From Skermanella mucosa (lineage in GTDB: Bacteria; Pseudomonadota; Alphaproteobacteria; Azospirillales; Azospirillaceae): DNA of 64,000 bases. The stretch spans positions 5,602,501 to 5,666,500 of the forward strand of contig NZ_CP086106.1 of the NCBI RefSeq assembly GCF_016765655.2, in the 5' to 3' direction. Position numbers and translations under genes: made by a program. Shown here piece by piece: positions 42,875 through 53,699 of the stretch (the first letter of the stretch is position 1; each line of letters starts with the position of its first letter). The notes under the pieces were generated by a model that was not told the origin of the DNA, did no database searches, and saw only the letters and a list, made by a program, of their open reading frames with translations.

Positions 42875-44245
42875 ATGAGTCCACCGATTCCCCTCGGAAG
42901 TTCCGGCAAGGCTGATCCACCTCCAGTTGGCAATCGCGCTCTGGAGGAATGCCCCGGCACTCCATCCCGGGAGCATCGGCGTCACAGGCGCGAACTCCGT
43001 CTGATCCGGGGTGCGTTCTTCATTTTCATCGCGGGCGACGCGTTCTCGAACGCCTTCCTTCCCGTGCATGCCCGGAACCTTCCTTTGGCATGGCCGGGCC
43101 TGACGCAGGAAGTGGCCAGCGGTCTGCCGGTATCCGCCTTCTGGCTGATGGTGGCGGCCGCCCAACTGACCACCGGCCTCTGGGAGCGGGGGCGCAACCA
43201 CCGCACGCTGATCCTGGCCGCGATGGTCCTGTCGGGCACCGGTCTGGCGCTGGCTGGCTTGGCCGGAACCGTTCACGAGCTGATCCTGTGGCGGGGGGCC
43301 AGCGGGTTCGGATACGGCATCGTCATGATCCTGGCCCAGGACGGCATCCTGCGGACGATGGGGCCGGAAGCGCGGACCCAGGCCTCGGGGAAGTATCTCA
43401 GCGCCTTCTTCGCCGGGACGATCTGCGGCACCCTCGCGGGCAGCGCGATCGCCGACGCGGCCGGGTTCGCCAACGCCTTCTTCGCCGCCGCCGCGGTCAC
43501 CGCCTGCGCCATGATCCTTACGCTTTTCCTGGAGGCGCACTGCGAGACCGAACCGCGCCAGCCGTTCCGCCCGCTGGTGCTGCTGCGCAATCCCAGGGTG
43601 GTCGCCCTGGTCGCCTTCGCCGCCGTGCCGTCGCGCCTGCTGATCGCCGCCTTCCTTTACTATCTGCTGCCGCTGTACCTCCACGACGCCGAGGCATCGC
43701 CGACCGAGACCGCCCGCATCGTCATGATCTATTCGCTGATCCTGGCGCTGACCGCGACGGCGTGGTCGCGGCTGGTCGACAGCACCGGCCGGCCGATGCT
43801 GTTCACGTCGGCCGGCATCGTCCTGTCGGCCGCGTCGATGATGATCATTCCCGTCTGGGGGCCGGGGGGCGACGGCGCGGCGCTGTCCGGAATGGCGGCC
43901 GCGGTGGCGGCCGTGGCCCTGCTCGGGACGTCGCAGGCGATCGGCATGTCGCCCCAGGTGACGGTGCTGTTCCGGGTGGCCCGCGCGGAGATCGACCGGT
44001 TCGGTCGCACCCCCGTGCTCGGCATCTACCGCGTGTGCGAGCGGGTCGGCCTGTTCGTCGGCCCCATGGCGGCGGCCTGGCTCGTCGGAGGCTACGGCTA
44101 CGGTCCGGCGCTGGCGGCGCTCGGCGTCCTGGCGGCGCTTTCGGCGACGGCGCTGCTGGCCGCCTTCGCGCTGGCCCCAACTCCCCTGCCGGAGGGCCTG
44201 GCGGCCCGTCCGGACGAGGCATCTGAGCAGGAGACGACAGTATGA
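42875..44245 (+). CDS. MFS transporter
   Basis: A 456-residue major-facilitator protein with about 12 membrane spans. Visible are LIRGAFFIFIAGDAFSNAF (about 43-61), a motif-A-like loop GLWERGRNHRTLILAA (about 106-121), the GFGYGIVMILAQDG segment (about 148-161) and a second-half loop SRLVDSTGRPML (about 299-310). The first 40 residues are polar, and no clear ribosome-binding site precedes the ATG, so the true start may be further in. The stop overlaps the ATG of the hydrolase gene by 4 bases. The substrate is unknown. Confidence 0.85.
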   Translation: MSPPIPLGSSGKADPPPVGNRALEECPGTPSREHRRHRRELRLIRGAFFIFIAGDAFSNAFLPVHARNLPLAWPGLTQEVASGLPVSAFWLMVAAAQLTTGLWERGRNHRTLILAAMVLSGTGLALAGLAGTVHELILWRGASGFGYGIVMILAQDGILRTMGPEARTQASGKYLSAFFAGTICGTLAGSAIADAAGFANAFFAAAAVTACAMILTLFLEAHCETEPRQPFRPLVLLRNPRVVALVAFAAVPSRLLIAAFLYYLLPLYLHDAEASPTETARIVMIYSLILALTATAWSRLVDSTGRPMLFTSAGIVLSAASMMIIPVWGPGGDGAALSGMAAAVAAVALLGTSQAIGMSPQVTVLFRVARAEIDRFGRTPVLGIYRVCERVGLFVGPMAAAWLVGGYGYGPALAALGVLAALSATALLAAFALAPTPLPEGLAARPDEASEQETTV

Positions 44246-45387
44246 CTTCGGCTATCCATGAAGGTTTCGCCCCCGACGACCTCGCGGTGATCCCCGACGG
44301 CTCCGGCAACGAGGGCGGCTTCTCCCTGCTGTCGTGGGGCGACGCGATGACGTGGGAGGAGTACGATCTGCTGGCCGGGCGGACCGCGGCGCCGTTCGAC
44401 GGCCGGTTCGACCAGTGCTTCTACAACTACATCCATCCCAAGCGGCTGCAGGGGCACTGGCCGGCCCACCAAGTCAAGGATACCCCGATCCGGCTGGCCT
44501 TCACCGACTGGGGCGATCCGGACGGGCCGCTGGTGATCTGCGTCGGCGGCATCGCCAACACGGCGCGGCGCTGGGACTACCTGGCGCTGGGGCTGTGCGA
44601 GGATTTCCACGTCGTCTGCCTGGACTGGCCGGGGCGCGGCATGAGCGGCTGGATGCCGACCCAGGGCGACTACACGATCGAGACCAACGTGGAGGCGATG
44701 ATCCAGCTGCTCGACCATCTGGACTGCCCGCGCGCCAGCATCATCGGCTCCTCGCTCGGCGGCAGCGTCAGCATGGCCCTGGCGGCCCGGCGCCCCGACC
44801 TGGTGGAGCGGCTGGTGCTCAACGACATCGGACCCTACATGCCGGCCGAGCGGCGGCGGCGGCGGGCCGAGGCGGTCGCCCGCCACTATGTCTTCCGGCG
44901 GCCAGCCGACCTGTTCCGGCGCCTGGGCGCCTCGGCCAAGAACGAGGGCCCGGTCACCGAGGACGAGCTGCTGCACAACACCTTCTTCCAGACCAAATGG
45001 TCCGACGGGCACGGCGGCCGGATCTACCGGCACGACCCCAGGGCACTCCAGGCCTATGCCGAGGAGGCCCAGGCCAGCCTGGACCAGCGGGAGGACTGGG
45101 CCCGGCTGGAGCTGCCGGTGCTGGTGCTGCGCGGGATGGTGTCGGACGCGCTGCTGCCCGAGACGGTCGAGGAGATGGTCGCCAAGCCCGACGTGACCGC
45201 CGTGTTCGTGCCCAACACCGGGCACACCCCGGCGCTCAGCGACGTCAACCAGATCCATTTCGTGCGCGACTGGCTGCTCGGGCGCGGTCCGGAACACCAT
45301 TTCACGTGCCTGAACCCGCCGGCGACCCCGCGCCACCTGTTCGCCGGCGCGCCGGTCCCCGCGGCCCAGCCGACCCGGAGGGCGTGA
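44242..45387 (+). CDS. Alpha/beta hydrolase
   Basis: A 381-residue hydrolase. After an N-terminal region of about 90 residues without a signal peptide come the fold landmarks: [20 protein letters not shown] (about 98-117) as oxyanion strand, DWPGRGMSG (about 127-135), the nucleophile elbow [10 protein letters not shown] (about 169-178), acid in [12 protein letters not shown] and the His in [14 protein letters not shown] (about 323-336). A C-terminal tail of about 40 residues follows. Coupling to the MFS gene upstream and the hybrid kinase gene 5 bases downstream suggests one operon. Substrate unknown. Confidence 0.88.
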   Translation: MTSAIHEGFAPDDLAVIPDGSGNEGGFSLLSWGDAMTWEEYDLLAGRTAAPFDGRFDQCFYNYIHPKRLQGHWPAHQVKDTPIRLAFTDWGDPDGPLVICVGGIANTARRWDYLALGLCEDFHVVCLDWPGRGMSGWMPTQGDYTIETNVEAMIQLLDHLDCPRASIIGSSLGGSVSMALAARRPDLVERLVLNDIGPYMPAERRRRRAEAVARHYVFRRPADLFRRLGASAKNEGPVTEDELLHNTFFQTKWSDGHGGRIYRHDPRALQAYAEEAQASLDQREDWARLELPVLVLRGMVSDALLPETVEEMVAKPDVTAVFVPNTGHTPALSDVNQIHFVRDWLLGRGPEHHFTCLNPPATPRHLFAGAPVPAAQPTRRA

Positions 45388-45392
45388 GCGCC

Positions 45393-48300
45393 ATGACGGC
45401 TCGGCCGGCCGTCCAGCAGGCGCCCCGCCCGGCGGAAACCGGCCCGGGCGAAGCCGGGGCCGACGGCTCCGGCGAGGTGCCGGGCGTCGAGGGCCTCCGC
45501 CTCAAGGTCGATTCGGTGCTGGGCAACCTGCCCGGGCACGACCTGACGGTCGAGAGCGACACCCCGGTCGAGCGGATCGAGGAACTGTTCGCGGCCCATC
45601 CGACGCTGCCCGGCATCCTGCTCAGCCGGAGCGGGCGCCATGCCGGCATGGTGCCGCGCGGAAGGTTCACCGAATGCCTGGCCCGGCCGCTGGGGCGCGA
45701 GTTCTACGCCGGCCGACCGGTCGCGCAGATGGTCAGCACGGAGCGGATGCAGGCGCTGCGGCTCGATTCCAACGACCGGCTGGAGATGGCGGCGCAGATC
45801 GCCCTGCTCCGGCCGGGCGGCCAGTCCTACGAGCCGGTGGTCGTGGCCTTCCCGGACGGCCGCCACTGCGTGCTCGACATGCAGGTGATCCTGCTCCAGC
45901 TCGCCCGCTTCTACGACATCGCGACCAGCCAGAACCGCGGCCTGCTGGAGAACGTCCAGGCCTATGCCGCCCGGCTGGAAAGCACGCTGGACGAGCTGCG
46001 CCGGACCGAGGAGCGGCTGGTCCTGGACATCCAGGTGCGCGAGCGGACCGAACAGCACCTGCGCGACAACCGCATCCGCCTGCTGCGCCAGACCACGGCA
46101 TTGCAGGAGATCGCGAAGCTGGACGCGATGCGGCTGTCCGACTTCGACCGCGCGCTGACCAACATCACCGGCGTGATCGCCATGACGCTCCGGATCGACA
46201 GCGTCAGCATCTGGATCATGGAGGAGGGCGCCGACGGCCCGGCGCTGACCAAGGTCGCCCAGCACCAGGCCTGCCGCGCCGCGGCCGGCGACGAGACCGG
46301 CGGCGGCGCGCTGCCGCTGAACGACTATCCGCTCTATCGCCGGGCGCTGATGCGCGACCGCTCGCTGGTGGTGGCCGACGTCGAATCGGACATCCGGGTC
46401 GCCGAGCTGCTCGATCCGGTGCTCCGCCCGTCGGGCGTCAGCTCGCTGATGCATATCTGCGTGCAGGTCGAGCAGCGCCAGGTCGGCGTCGTGCGCTGCG
46501 AGCACCGGGGAACTCCGCGCACCTGGGCCGACGACGAGGTCAACTTCGTCGAGGCGGCGATCAATTTCGTGGCGCTGGTCACGATCGGCCGGGAGCGCAA
46601 GCAGGCGGTCCAGGCGCTGCACGACAGCGAGCTGCGCCTGCTCCACCTGCTGGAGACCAGCCCGGTCGGGGTCTGCATCATCGACCGCCAGGGCCGCATC
46701 CATTTCTCCAACCCCAGCCTGTGCGACCTGTTCGGCCGCAGCCGCGACCAGCTGCTGACGACCGACTTCGAAGGGCTCTACCTGGACCCGGCGCAGCACG
46801 GCGCCTGCCTGGAGGTGTTCGACGCCAACGCCTGCGTGCGCGGCGTCGAGACCGCGTTCCGCCGGGCCGACGGCGAGATCCGCTGGACCATCATGTCGTG
46901 GGAACCGTCGGTGCTCGACGGCCGTGGCGTGATCGTCGTGTGGCTGTTCGAGATCTCCGGGCTGAAGGAGGCCGAATCCTCCCTGCGCCAGGCGAAGGAG
47001 GAGGCCGAGGCCGCGACCCGGGCCAAGTCGACCTTCCTCGCGACCATGAGCCACGAGATCCGCACGCCGATGAACGGCGTGCTGGGCATGCTCGACATCC
47101 TGAGCCGCAGCCGGCTGGACAGCGACCAGCGGCGCTCGGTCGCGGTGATCCGGGAAAGCGGCGTGTCGCTGCTCAGCATCATCGACGACATCCTGGACTT
47201 CTCCAAGGTCGAGGCCGGCCGCCTGGACCTGGAGCAGGTGCCCATGACCCTGACCGACACGGTCGAGGGCGTCGCCGCGACCCTGACGCTGGCGGCCTGG
47301 CAGAAGGGGCTGCGCCTCGTCACCTTCATCGATCCGGCGATCCCGCGCTGGCTGATCGGCGATCCGATGCGGCTGCGCCAGATCCTGTTCAACTTGGTCG
47401 GCAACGCCATCAAGTTCACCTCGGGCGGATCGGTCACGCTGAGGATCGACCTGGACGCCGTGCGCGACGGCAGGGCGAACGTCCTGGTCCGCGTCATCGA
47501 CACCGGCATCGGGCTGACCCCGGAGCAGGCCGCCCGCCTGTTCCAGCCCTTCACCCAGGCGGAAAGCTCGACCACCCGGCGGTTCGGCGGGACCGGGCTC
47601 GGCCTGTCGATCTGCCGGCTGCTCGCCCAGCTGATGGGCGGCACCATCGGCGTGGACAGCGCCCCCGGCAAGGGCAGCGCCTTCCGGGTCGAGCTGTCGC
47701 TGCCGGTGGTCGAGGGCGCCTGGACCGAGCACGCCATGGGCCTGGTGAACCTCGACGGGGTCGGCGTGGTCGTGATCGTGCCGGAGGAGGACGAGCGCGC
47801 CGTCGCCATGCGCTATCTCCAGGCCGACGGCGCCTTGGTCGCGGGATTCGCCGACGCCGCCTCGGCCGCTTCCTGGATGGCCGCGACGGGAGCGGGATCC
47901 ATGGGATCCTCCGCCGTGATCCTGCTCGACGCGGGCGTGGCGGCCGGTGCCGCCCTGCCGGTGGTGCCGCGCGTGAGGCTGGGCTCCGACGCCAAGCCGT
48001 TCCGACGCGGCGGGCTCAACCGGATGGTCGCGGTCGCGGCCGGGCGGCTGGCCGAGGACAGCGCCGACCAGCCCGACGCCGGGATGCTGGAGGAGCAGGT
48101 CACGCTGGCGCCCGGCGGGCCGATCCTGGTCGCCGACGACCACCCGATCAACCGCGAGGTCATCGTGCTCCAGCTGGCCCAGCTCGGCTGCGAGGCCGAC
48201 GCGGTCAACGACGGGGTCGAGGCGCTGGCGGCCCTGGACCGGCGGCCCTACGTGCTGCTGCTGACCGACTGCGACATGCCGGAGATGGACGGCATGCAGC

Positions 48301-48974
48301 TGACCATGGCGATCCGGGAACGCGAGGCCGCCGGCGGCCCGAGGCTGCCGATCGTCGGCATCACCGCCAACGCCCATGCCGGCGACGTGGAGCGCTGCAT
48401 CGCCGGGGGCATGGACGACTGCCTGACCAAGCCGGTCGAGACCATGCGCCTGGGCCGCGCCCTGGCCCGCTGGCTGCCCGAGGCGGACGGCGAACCGGCC
48501 CGCGAACCAGAAGGCGAACCGGCCAGCGAATCGGAAGGCGAACCGGAGTGCGGCGGTGGCGGGGAGGCCCAGACCGGCGATGGAGACGCCGAGGCCGAGC
48601 CCGCCGCCGGGACCGCGCCGCCCGATCCTCCGCCGGCCGCCGAGCCGCCGATCGACACCCGGGGCTTCCGCGAACTGCTGGGCGACGACCACGAGGCGAT
48701 CCGCGGGCTGCTGGCGCGCTACGTCCAGGCCAGCGCGCCGGTCCACAACGCGCTGGCCGGGGCGATCCGGTCCGGCGAGCCGGCCGACGCGGTGAAGCGC
48801 CACGCCCACAAGCTGAAGGGCGCTTCCGGAATGGTCGGCGCGGCGGCGCTCGCCGGCGTGTGCGAGGACCTGGAGCGGGCGGGAGCCGCCGGGGACGCGG
48901 CGGCGATCGCCGGCCACGGCCCGCGCCTGGCCGAGGAATGGAGCCGCGTCGCCCGCTTCATCGAACAGTTCTGA
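45393..48974 (+). CDS. Large hybrid histidine kinase (CBS-like, GAF, PAS, HisKA, HATPase, receivers, Hpt)
   Basis: An 1193-residue cytoplasmic-looking kinase. Order seen: a CBS-like N-terminal region (about 35-175, [16 protein letters not shown]), a coiled coil (about 180-235), a GAF domain (about 240-395), a PAS domain (about 405-530), HisKA with [16 protein letters not shown] (about 549), HATPase with [11 protein letters not shown] and GTGLGLS (about 665-770), a degenerate receiver-like segment lacking a clear acceptor Asp (about 785-900), a good receiver with DDHPIN and [12 protein letters not shown] (about 909-1030), an acidic Glu/Pro linker and an Hpt domain with [14 protein letters not shown] (about 1132). 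It should run an internal phosphorelay. It begins 5 bases after the hydrolase stop codon. Confidence 0.9.
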   Translation: MTARPAVQQAPRPAETGPGEAGADGSGEVPGVEGLRLKVDSVLGNLPGHDLTVESDTPVERIEELFAAHPTLPGILLSRSGRHAGMVPRGRFTECLARPLGREFYAGRPVAQMVSTERMQALRLDSNDRLEMAAQIALLRPGGQSYEPVVVAFPDGRHCVLDMQVILLQLARFYDIATSQNRGLLENVQAYAARLESTLDELRRTEERLVLDIQVRERTEQHLRDNRIRLLRQTTALQEIAKLDAMRLSDFDRALTNITGVIAMTLRIDSVSIWIMEEGADGPALTKVAQHQACRAAAGDETGGGALPLNDYPLYRRALMRDRSLVVADVESDIRVAELLDPVLRPSGVSSLMHICVQVEQRQVGVVRCEHRGTPRTWADDEVNFVEAAINFVALVTIGRERKQAVQALHDSELRLLHLLETSPVGVCIIDRQGRIHFSNPSLCDLFGRSRDQLLTTDFEGLYLDPAQHGACLEVFDANACVRGVETAFRRADGEIRWTIMSWEPSVLDGRGVIVVWLFEISGLKEAESSLRQAKEEAEAATRAKSTFLATMSHEIRTPMNGVLGMLDILSRSRLDSDQRRSVAVIRESGVSLLSIIDDILDFSKVEAGRLDLEQVPMTLTDTVEGVAATLTLAAWQKGLRLVTFIDPAIPRWLIGDPMRLRQILFNLVGNAIKFTSGGSVTLRIDLDAVRDGRANVLVRVIDTGIGLTPEQAARLFQPFTQAESSTTRRFGGTGLGLSICRLLAQLMGGTIGVDSAPGKGSAFRVELSLPVVEGAWTEHAMGLVNLDGVGVVVIVPEEDERAVAMRYLQADGALVAGFADAASAASWMAATGAGSMGSSAVILLDAGVAAGAALPVVPRVRLGSDAKPFRRGGLNRMVAVAAGRLAEDSADQPDAGMLEEQVTLAPGGPILVADDHPINREVIVLQLAQLGCEADAVNDGVEALAALDRRPYVLLLTDCDMPEMDGMQLTMAIREREAAGGPRLPIVGITANAHAGDVERCIAGGMDDCLTKPVETMRLGRALARWLPEADGEPAREPEGEPASESEGEPECGGGGEAQTGDGDAEAEPAAGTAPPDPPPAAEPPIDTRGFRELLGDDHEAIRGLLARYVQASAPVHNALAGAIRSGEPADAVKRHAHKLKGASGMVGAAALAGVCEDLERAGAAGDAAAIAGHGPRLAEEWSRVARFIEQF

Positions 48975-49056
48975 TCCGGCCGGCGAAGCAGGGCCGACCG
49001 GCGAGGCCCCGACCTCCCGGCGATGCCGCGCCGGCAATGTTGCGAAGGGAAGCGAA

Positions 49057-49632
49057 ATGGCCGACATCGTCGAGGCGGGGCGCGCCCTGCTGTTCATGCG
49101 TCATGGGGAAACCGAGTTCAACCGGCGCAAGGTGCGCTGCGGCGGCGACGTCGACATCCCGCTGACCGCGCTGGGCGAGGCCCAGGCCCGCGCGGCCGGC
49201 GAGTTGCTGCGGGAGTCAGCCGATTCGATCGACGCCATCGTCGCGAGCCCGCTCCGGCGGACCCGCCGCACCGCCGAGATCGTCCGCGAGGTCGCGGGCA
49301 TCGCCTGCCCGATCACCTTCCACGAGGGGCTGGTCGAGCGCCGGCTGGGCGACTGGAACGGACTGGATATCGCAGCCACCCAGCCGCTGCTCGACGCCGG
49401 GGAGGATCCGCCCGGCGGCGAGGCCGAGCCGGACTTCCGGAACCGGGTCGCCGGCGCCCTCGCGGACATCCTGGCGCGCCGGAACAACCTGCCGCTGCTG
49501 GTCGGCAGCAAGGGAGTGGCGCGCGTTCTTTCCCTCCTGCTTGCGGCGGATCAGCGCGGGCCGGCGGGAAATGCCGAGGTGCTCCGGTTCGACCTGCCCG
49601 CGGGGGCATGGCCGCCGGTCCCGGCTCCTTGA
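49057..49632 (+). CDS. Histidine phosphatase family protein
   Basis: A 191-residue phosphoglycerate-mutase-like phosphatase. The catalytic RHG motif is [16 protein letters not shown] (about 14-29), followed by [16 protein letters not shown] (about 36-51), the [13 protein letters not shown] motif (about 64-76), the second-His region reading [10 protein letters not shown] and GDWNG (about 96). In the last motif the usual second His (VSHG) is replaced by SKG, so activity may be altered. GAAGCG precedes the ATG at 49057. It follows the hybrid kinase by 82 bases on the same strand. Confidence 0.82.
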   Translation: MADIVEAGRALLFMRHGETEFNRRKVRCGGDVDIPLTALGEAQARAAGELLRESADSIDAIVASPLRRTRRTAEIVREVAGIACPITFHEGLVERRLGDWNGLDIAATQPLLDAGEDPPGGEAEPDFRNRVAGALADILARRNNLPLLVGSKGVARVLSLLLAADQRGPAGNAEVLRFDLPAGAWPPVPAP

Positions 49633-49807
49633 GGAGACCGCGGAAAGCCGCCGGTCCCGGCGGCGCGACCCGTGCCGGTGCGGATGGTCGCATCACGGAA
49701 CATTAACATTCATGATATTAAAATTTCGGTGGCAATTTCAGGTTTATGCTCTTTGCGGTACGCTCCAGGCGGTCGGGACGCGCAAGGCGAGCAAGAGGAT
49801 TTACGGT

Positions 49808-51373
49808 ATGCTGAGCTTTTACAACCGCAGCCTGATGATCAGGGTTATCGTGCCGATCATCATCCTGCTGACGGCCATCGCGCTCGGCACCACGGTCGGC
49901 GTCGCCTACATGAACATGACCAAGGCGCAGAACGCCCTGTCCGAACGCGCCCAGATGGTCACCAAGGTGCTGGTCGGCGGTGCCGGCGAAGCGGTCTGGA
50001 ACATGGATGCCGGCGCGGGCGAGGCGACCCTGGCGGCCCTCGAATCGGACCCCGACTACCTGGGCAGCACCATCTCCGACAAGGACGGCCGGGTCTTCGT
50101 CAGCCACGGCGCCGCCGCGACCGACGATGACGGCGCCATCGTCCGGCGGGCCGACATCGTGCGCGGCAGCGGCTCACGCGAGGAGACGATCGGCTCGGTC
50201 GAGGTCCGCCTGTCCCCCCGGCGGATCTACGACGACATCCGCGACCAGACGATCACCATCGCGGGCGTCTGCGCCGCGGCGCTCCTGCTGGTCTGCGGCG
50301 TGCTGGTGCTGATCGTCCGCGGCCTGACCCTGCCGATCGTGGACATGACCTCGGTCATGACGACGCTGGCGTCCGGCCGCACCGAGGTCGAGGTGCCGGT
50401 GACCCACCGCAAGGACGAGCTGGGCCGCATGGCCGCCGCCGTCGTGACCTTCCGCGAGAACGCGATCGAGAAGGCGCGGCTGGAAGCCGAGCAGATCCGC
50501 CTGCGCGCGGAGGCGGAGGTCCAGCGCCGCCAGGCGCTCGCCTCGGTCGCCGAGAGCTTCGACGCCGACGTCGGCCAGCTCCTGGCAACCGTCAACCGGA
50601 CCGCCGGGGAGATGAGCCACGCCGTCGGCGACGTCGCGGCCAGCGCCGGGGACAATGCCAACCTCACCCAGGAAGCCGCCTCGGCCACGACCGAGGTCAC
50701 CTCCAACGTCGAGACGGTCGCGGCCGCCGTCGAGCAGCTCGCCGCCTCGATCTCCGAGATATCCACCCAGGCCCATGCGTCCCACAACGTCTCGGGCAGC
50801 GCCAACGAGCGAGTCACCGGCACCGTGGAGCGCATGAGGAAGCTGGTGGACGACGCCAACCGCATCGGCGACGTGCTGACCCTGATCTCCAGCATCGCGG
50901 GCCAGACCAACCTGCTGGCGCTGAACGCCACGATCGAGGCCGCGCGGGCCGGCGAGGCCGGCAAGGGTTTCGCCGTCGTCGCGACCGAGGTGAAGAACCT
51001 GGCGGGCCAGACCGCCAAGGCGACGGACGAGATCTCGCGGCTGGTCGGGGCGATCCAGGCCTCGACCGGCGACGCCGCCCGGGAGATCGACGGCATCGCC
51101 GGCGTGATCGTTAGCATCAGCGAGATCAGCGCCTCGATCGCCGGCGCGGTCGAACAGCAGAACGCCGCGACGGAGGAGATCAGCCGCGCCGTCCAGCAGG
51201 CGGCGGGCGGCACCCAGCGGCTCCGAAGCAACATGGAAGGGGTGGCCCAGTCGGCCCAGCGCAACGGCCAGGCGGCCCACCGGCTTCATGAAGGAATCCG
51301 CAGCCTGGAGGACAGCTTCAACGCGGTCCAGGTCCAGATCGACCGTTTCGTCGACCGCCTGACAACGGGATAA
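49808..51373 (+). CDS. Methyl-accepting chemotaxis protein
   Basis: A 521-residue chemoreceptor. TM1 (about 9-32) and TM2 (about 156-180) flank a periplasmic sensor of about 120 residues ([20 protein letters not shown]), resembling a compact Cache-type module. A HAMP domain (about 180-232) precedes the signalling coiled coil. The hairpin tip reads [20 protein letters not shown] (about 362-382). AGCAAGAGG is upstream of the ATG. The protein is shorter than the Cache receptor at 8720. It follows the phosphatase gene after 175 bases and is probably transcribed separately. Confidence 0.9.
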   Translation: MLSFYNRSLMIRVIVPIIILLTAIALGTTVGVAYMNMTKAQNALSERAQMVTKVLVGGAGEAVWNMDAGAGEATLAALESDPDYLGSTISDKDGRVFVSHGAAATDDDGAIVRRADIVRGSGSREETIGSVEVRLSPRRIYDDIRDQTITIAGVCAAALLLVCGVLVLIVRGLTLPIVDMTSVMTTLASGRTEVEVPVTHRKDELGRMAAAVVTFRENAIEKARLEAEQIRLRAEAEVQRRQALASVAESFDADVGQLLATVNRTAGEMSHAVGDVAASAGDNANLTQEAASATTEVTSNVETVAAAVEQLAASISEISTQAHASHNVSGSANERVTGTVERMRKLVDDANRIGDVLTLISSIAGQTNLLALNATIEAARAGEAGKGFAVVATEVKNLAGQTAKATDEISRLVGAIQASTGDAAREIDGIAGVIVSISEISASIAGAVEQQNAATEEISRAVQQAAGGTQRLRSNMEGVAQSAQRNGQAAHRLHEGIRSLEDSFNAVQVQIDRFVDRLTTG

Positions 51374-51784
51374 CGGGCCAACGGGGGACGACCGGCCCGC
51401 GGGAACGCCCGGCCAAGGGGGTGGCCGGGCGCTGAAGCTCCGCTGCGGGAGCCCGGATGCGGCAGGGGAAACCGGTGGCCGGGCGACTGCCTCCAGGGGA
51501 AGAGGCCTCACTTCGTCCAGCAAGGTGGCGGAGCGGCCGCCGGAAACCAATGCGTTAAACGCATATCTGCCATGCGTGAAAATCCGAACCCGCCCCTGCG
51601 ACATGGTAGCGGTTGCAACCCGCGCGCAAGGTGCGTTACCAGGGCATCATCATTCTCTTATTTTAGCGATATGCGATAAACCATACCGGAAGGCTTTTCA
51701 TCCGACCGACGCGGGGACCGGACCGGCACCCCGCTCCGCGCATCGGCGCCTCGACGCGCCGGGAGCCACATCGAGGGAGCAAAC
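51374..51784. other. Intergenic region upstream of marR-type gene
   Basis: A 411-base gap. It includes GC-rich inverted segments just after the chemoreceptor stop codon and an imperfect dyad TTTAGCGATATGCGATAAA at 51662-51680, about 105 bases before the MarR start. No gene is supported in the gap. Confidence 0.4.
51662..51680. promoter_or_regulatory. Candidate MarR operator (imperfect dyad)
   Basis: TTTA.CG.....CG.TAAA matches itself on the opposite strand at 12 of 19 positions. Its AT-rich ends and distance from the marR-type start are compatible with autoregulation, but the match is modest. Confidence 0.25.
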
Positions 51785-52276
51785 TTGCCTGACACCGCGA
51801 GACCACAAGTCCTGAAGCGTCCGCGCGCCCGGGATACCCGCCAGCCGAAGCTTGCCCTCGGCCTGCTGCCCGATCTGGTCGGCTACAATCTGCGCAAGGC
51901 CCAGATCGCCGTGTTCCAGAACTTCCAGAGCGCGGTGGCTCCCCACGACATCACGCCGGGGCAGTTCGGCGTCCTGATCCTGATCTGCGAGAACCAGGGC
52001 CTCAGCCAGTCCGAACTGGGCACCGCGGTCGGCATCGACCGATCGACCATGGTCGCCGTGATCGACCGCCTGGAAAGCCGCGGCTGGGTCGTGCGCGCGC
52101 CCTCGCCCAACGACCGCCGGTCCTACGCGCTGGAACTCAGCGCCGAGGGCGCCGCCCTGGTGGAGGAGCTGATCCCGCGGGTCCGTGCCCACGAGCGCGC
52201 CATGGTCAAGGACCTGAGCAAGGCGGAGCAGTCCGTCCTGATCGACCTGCTGACCCGGATCGCCCGGACCGGCTGA
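51785..52276 (+). CDS. MarR family transcriptional regulator
   Basis: A 163-residue winged-helix regulator. The MarR core is clear: LGLLPDLVGYNLRKAQIAVF (about 25-44), ITPGQFGVLILICENQGLSQ (about 56-75), the recognition helix SELGTAVGIDRSTMVAVIDR (about 76-95) and the wing in RAPSPNDRRSYALELSAEG (about 104-122). The start is a TTG with GGGAGC upstream. It converges on the C26 hydrolase gene, 2 bases away. Regulated genes are not evident; possible ligands are phenolic compounds, as is usual for this family. Confidence 0.88.
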   Translation: MPDTARPQVLKRPRARDTRQPKLALGLLPDLVGYNLRKAQIAVFQNFQSAVAPHDITPGQFGVLILICENQGLSQSELGTAVGIDRSTMVAVIDRLESRGWVVRAPSPNDRRSYALELSAEGAALVEELIPRVRAHERAMVKDLSKAEQSVLIDLLTRIARTG

Positions 52277-52278
52277 CA

Positions 52279-53070
52279 TCAGGCCCGCGGACGATCCGCC
52301 CTCCGGGCGCGATCCGCGCAAGCCGCGCCGAAGGCCCGGAACAGGGCCGTGCTGTCCGGGCATTCCCAGAAGCGCCATTCCGGGTGCCACTGGACCGCCA
52401 GCGCGAAGGCGGCGGCCCCGGTCACGCTGACCGCCTCGATGATCCCGTCGGGCGCCACGGCCTCGATGCTCAGCCCGTCGGCGAGGCGGTCGATCGCCTG
52501 GGCGTGGATCGAGTTGACGCGGATTTCCCCGGTCCCCGCCCCGTTGCCCAAGATGCCCGCCAACACCCCTCCCGGCGTCAGGCGCACCGGATGGACCTTG
52601 GCGTACTGCTCCTCCACCGGCCGGGTATCGTCGGCGCGATGGTCGAGGCGGCCCGGCAGTTCCTGGACCCGCTGGTGCAGGGTGCCGCCCAGCGCGACGT
52701 TCAGTTCCTGGATGCCGCGGCAGATCGCCAGCACCGGCACCGAAGCCGCGATCGCCGCGCGGATCAGCGGAAGGGTCGTGGCGTCCCGTTCCGGGTCGTG
52801 CAGGGTGCCGGCGGCGCTGGCCGGCCCGCCGTACCGCGCCGGCTCGACGTTCGACGGGCTGCCGGTGACCAGCAAGCCGTCGAGCCGGGCCACCAGACCC
52901 TCCGGGTCGAGCGAGCCGCCCAGCGCCGGGATCACCATCGGCAGAGCCCCCGCGCCGTCGGAGACCGCGCGAATGTATTTGTCCCCCGCGATATGGAACG
53001 GGTGGTGCCCCATGAAGCGGACGCAAGCGGGAATGCCGACGAGCGGAAGGGGCTTGGAAGCCGCGGACAT
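52279..53070 (-). CDS. Gamma-glutamyl-GABA hydrolase-like class I amidotransferase (peptidase C26)
   Basis: A 263-residue enzyme of the PuuD/C26 family, which removes gamma-glutamyl groups in polyamine (putrescine) degradation. It has GIPACVRFMGHHPFH (about 12-26), the nucleophile Cys in LAICRGIQELNVALGG (about 114-129), and the His/Glu pair in VQWHPEW (about 226-232). The start at 53070 is supported by GGAG about 10 bases upstream; the frame is open a little further. No puuA is adjacent, so the substrate is uncertain. It follows the FlgC-like gene by 126 bases on the same strand. Confidence 0.87.
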   Translation of the reverse strand: MSAASKPLPLVGIPACVRFMGHHPFHIAGDKYIRAVSDGAGALPMVIPALGGSLDPEGLVARLDGLLVTGSPSNVEPARYGGPASAAGTLHDPERDATTLPLIRAAIAASVPVLAICRGIQELNVALGGTLHQRVQELPGRLDHRADDTRPVEEQYAKVHPVRLTPGGVLAGILGNGAGTGEIRVNSIHAQAIDRLADGLSIEAVAPDGIIEAVSVTGAAAFALAVQWHPEWRFWECPDSTALFRAFGAACADRARRADRPRA

Positions 53071-53196
53071 GGGCGGATCACTCCGGGAAAAACGACTCGG
53101 GAAGGGCACAAGGGGGGACCAATTGGCGAACATGGCCCAAAACGGGAACCAAAACAGAATGACCGGCCTGTCCGTTCGCCCTTGGACCGGTCACGC

Positions 53197-53625
53197 CTAG
53201 GCCTGCATCCTCAGCAGGTCGCGGGTCATGTCGTCGGTCGCGCGGACCACCGACAGGTTGGCGGAGTAGGCGCGCGAGCCCAGGATCTGCTGGCCGAACT
53301 CCGCGCCGACATCGACGTTGGGCACGCCGACCATGCCCTTGGCGTCGGCGTCCGGCGACGACGGGTCGTATTCGGCGACCACCGGCGTGGACAGCGGCTT
53401 CACTCCGCCCCGGACGCCGGCCCCCTGCCCGTCCGGACCGCGGACGTCGCCCTGGGTGGCCGCGACCGGAACGTAGGGCGGCCGCCCCCCGTCCGCCGGT
53501 CCGGACGGCCCCGCGTCCGGAAGCCTGCCGGTGGTCCGCGCGTTGGCGATGTTCGACGCGCTCGCGTCGATCCGCCGGGTTTCGACCGCCGCGCCCGAAA
53601 GCGCGATTCCCATGATGCCGCTCAT
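53197..53625 (-). CDS. Orphan FlgC-like flagellar rod protein
   Basis: A 142-residue protein with both ends of a flagellar rod protein: the N-terminal SGAAVETRRIDASASNIANA motif (about 10-29) and the C-terminal Flg_bbr_C-like GAEFGQQILGSRAYSANLSV (about 107-126) with a final LLRMQA. The middle (about 30-90) is Pro/Gly-rich and differs from true FlgC, and no flagellar gene is nearby. It is therefore likely a paralogue with another role, or a decayed relic. It lies 74 bases after chvG and may share its transcript. Confidence 0.65.
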   Translation of the reverse strand: MSGIMGIALSGAAVETRRIDASASNIANARTTGRLPDAGPSGPADGGRPPYVPVAATQGDVRGPDGQGAGVRGGVKPLSTPVVAEYDPSSPDADAKGMVGVPNVDVGAEFGQQILGSRAYSANLSVVRATDDMTRDLLRMQA

Positions 53626-53699
53626 CGCCGCCGCCTTTTGCAACCATCCACACGATAATCCCGAACGGTCGCCCGGGGCAAGGTCCGGATGGGCGCGGC

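Noticed and set aside
45054-49097. A very long open frame on the minus strand over the hybrid kinase gene, and others such as 5760-8762 (-) and 1019-3157 (+)
   Set aside because: They lie in other frames of well-supported genes, have Arg/Ala/Gly-rich compositions typical of GC-rich shadows and carry no recognisable domains.
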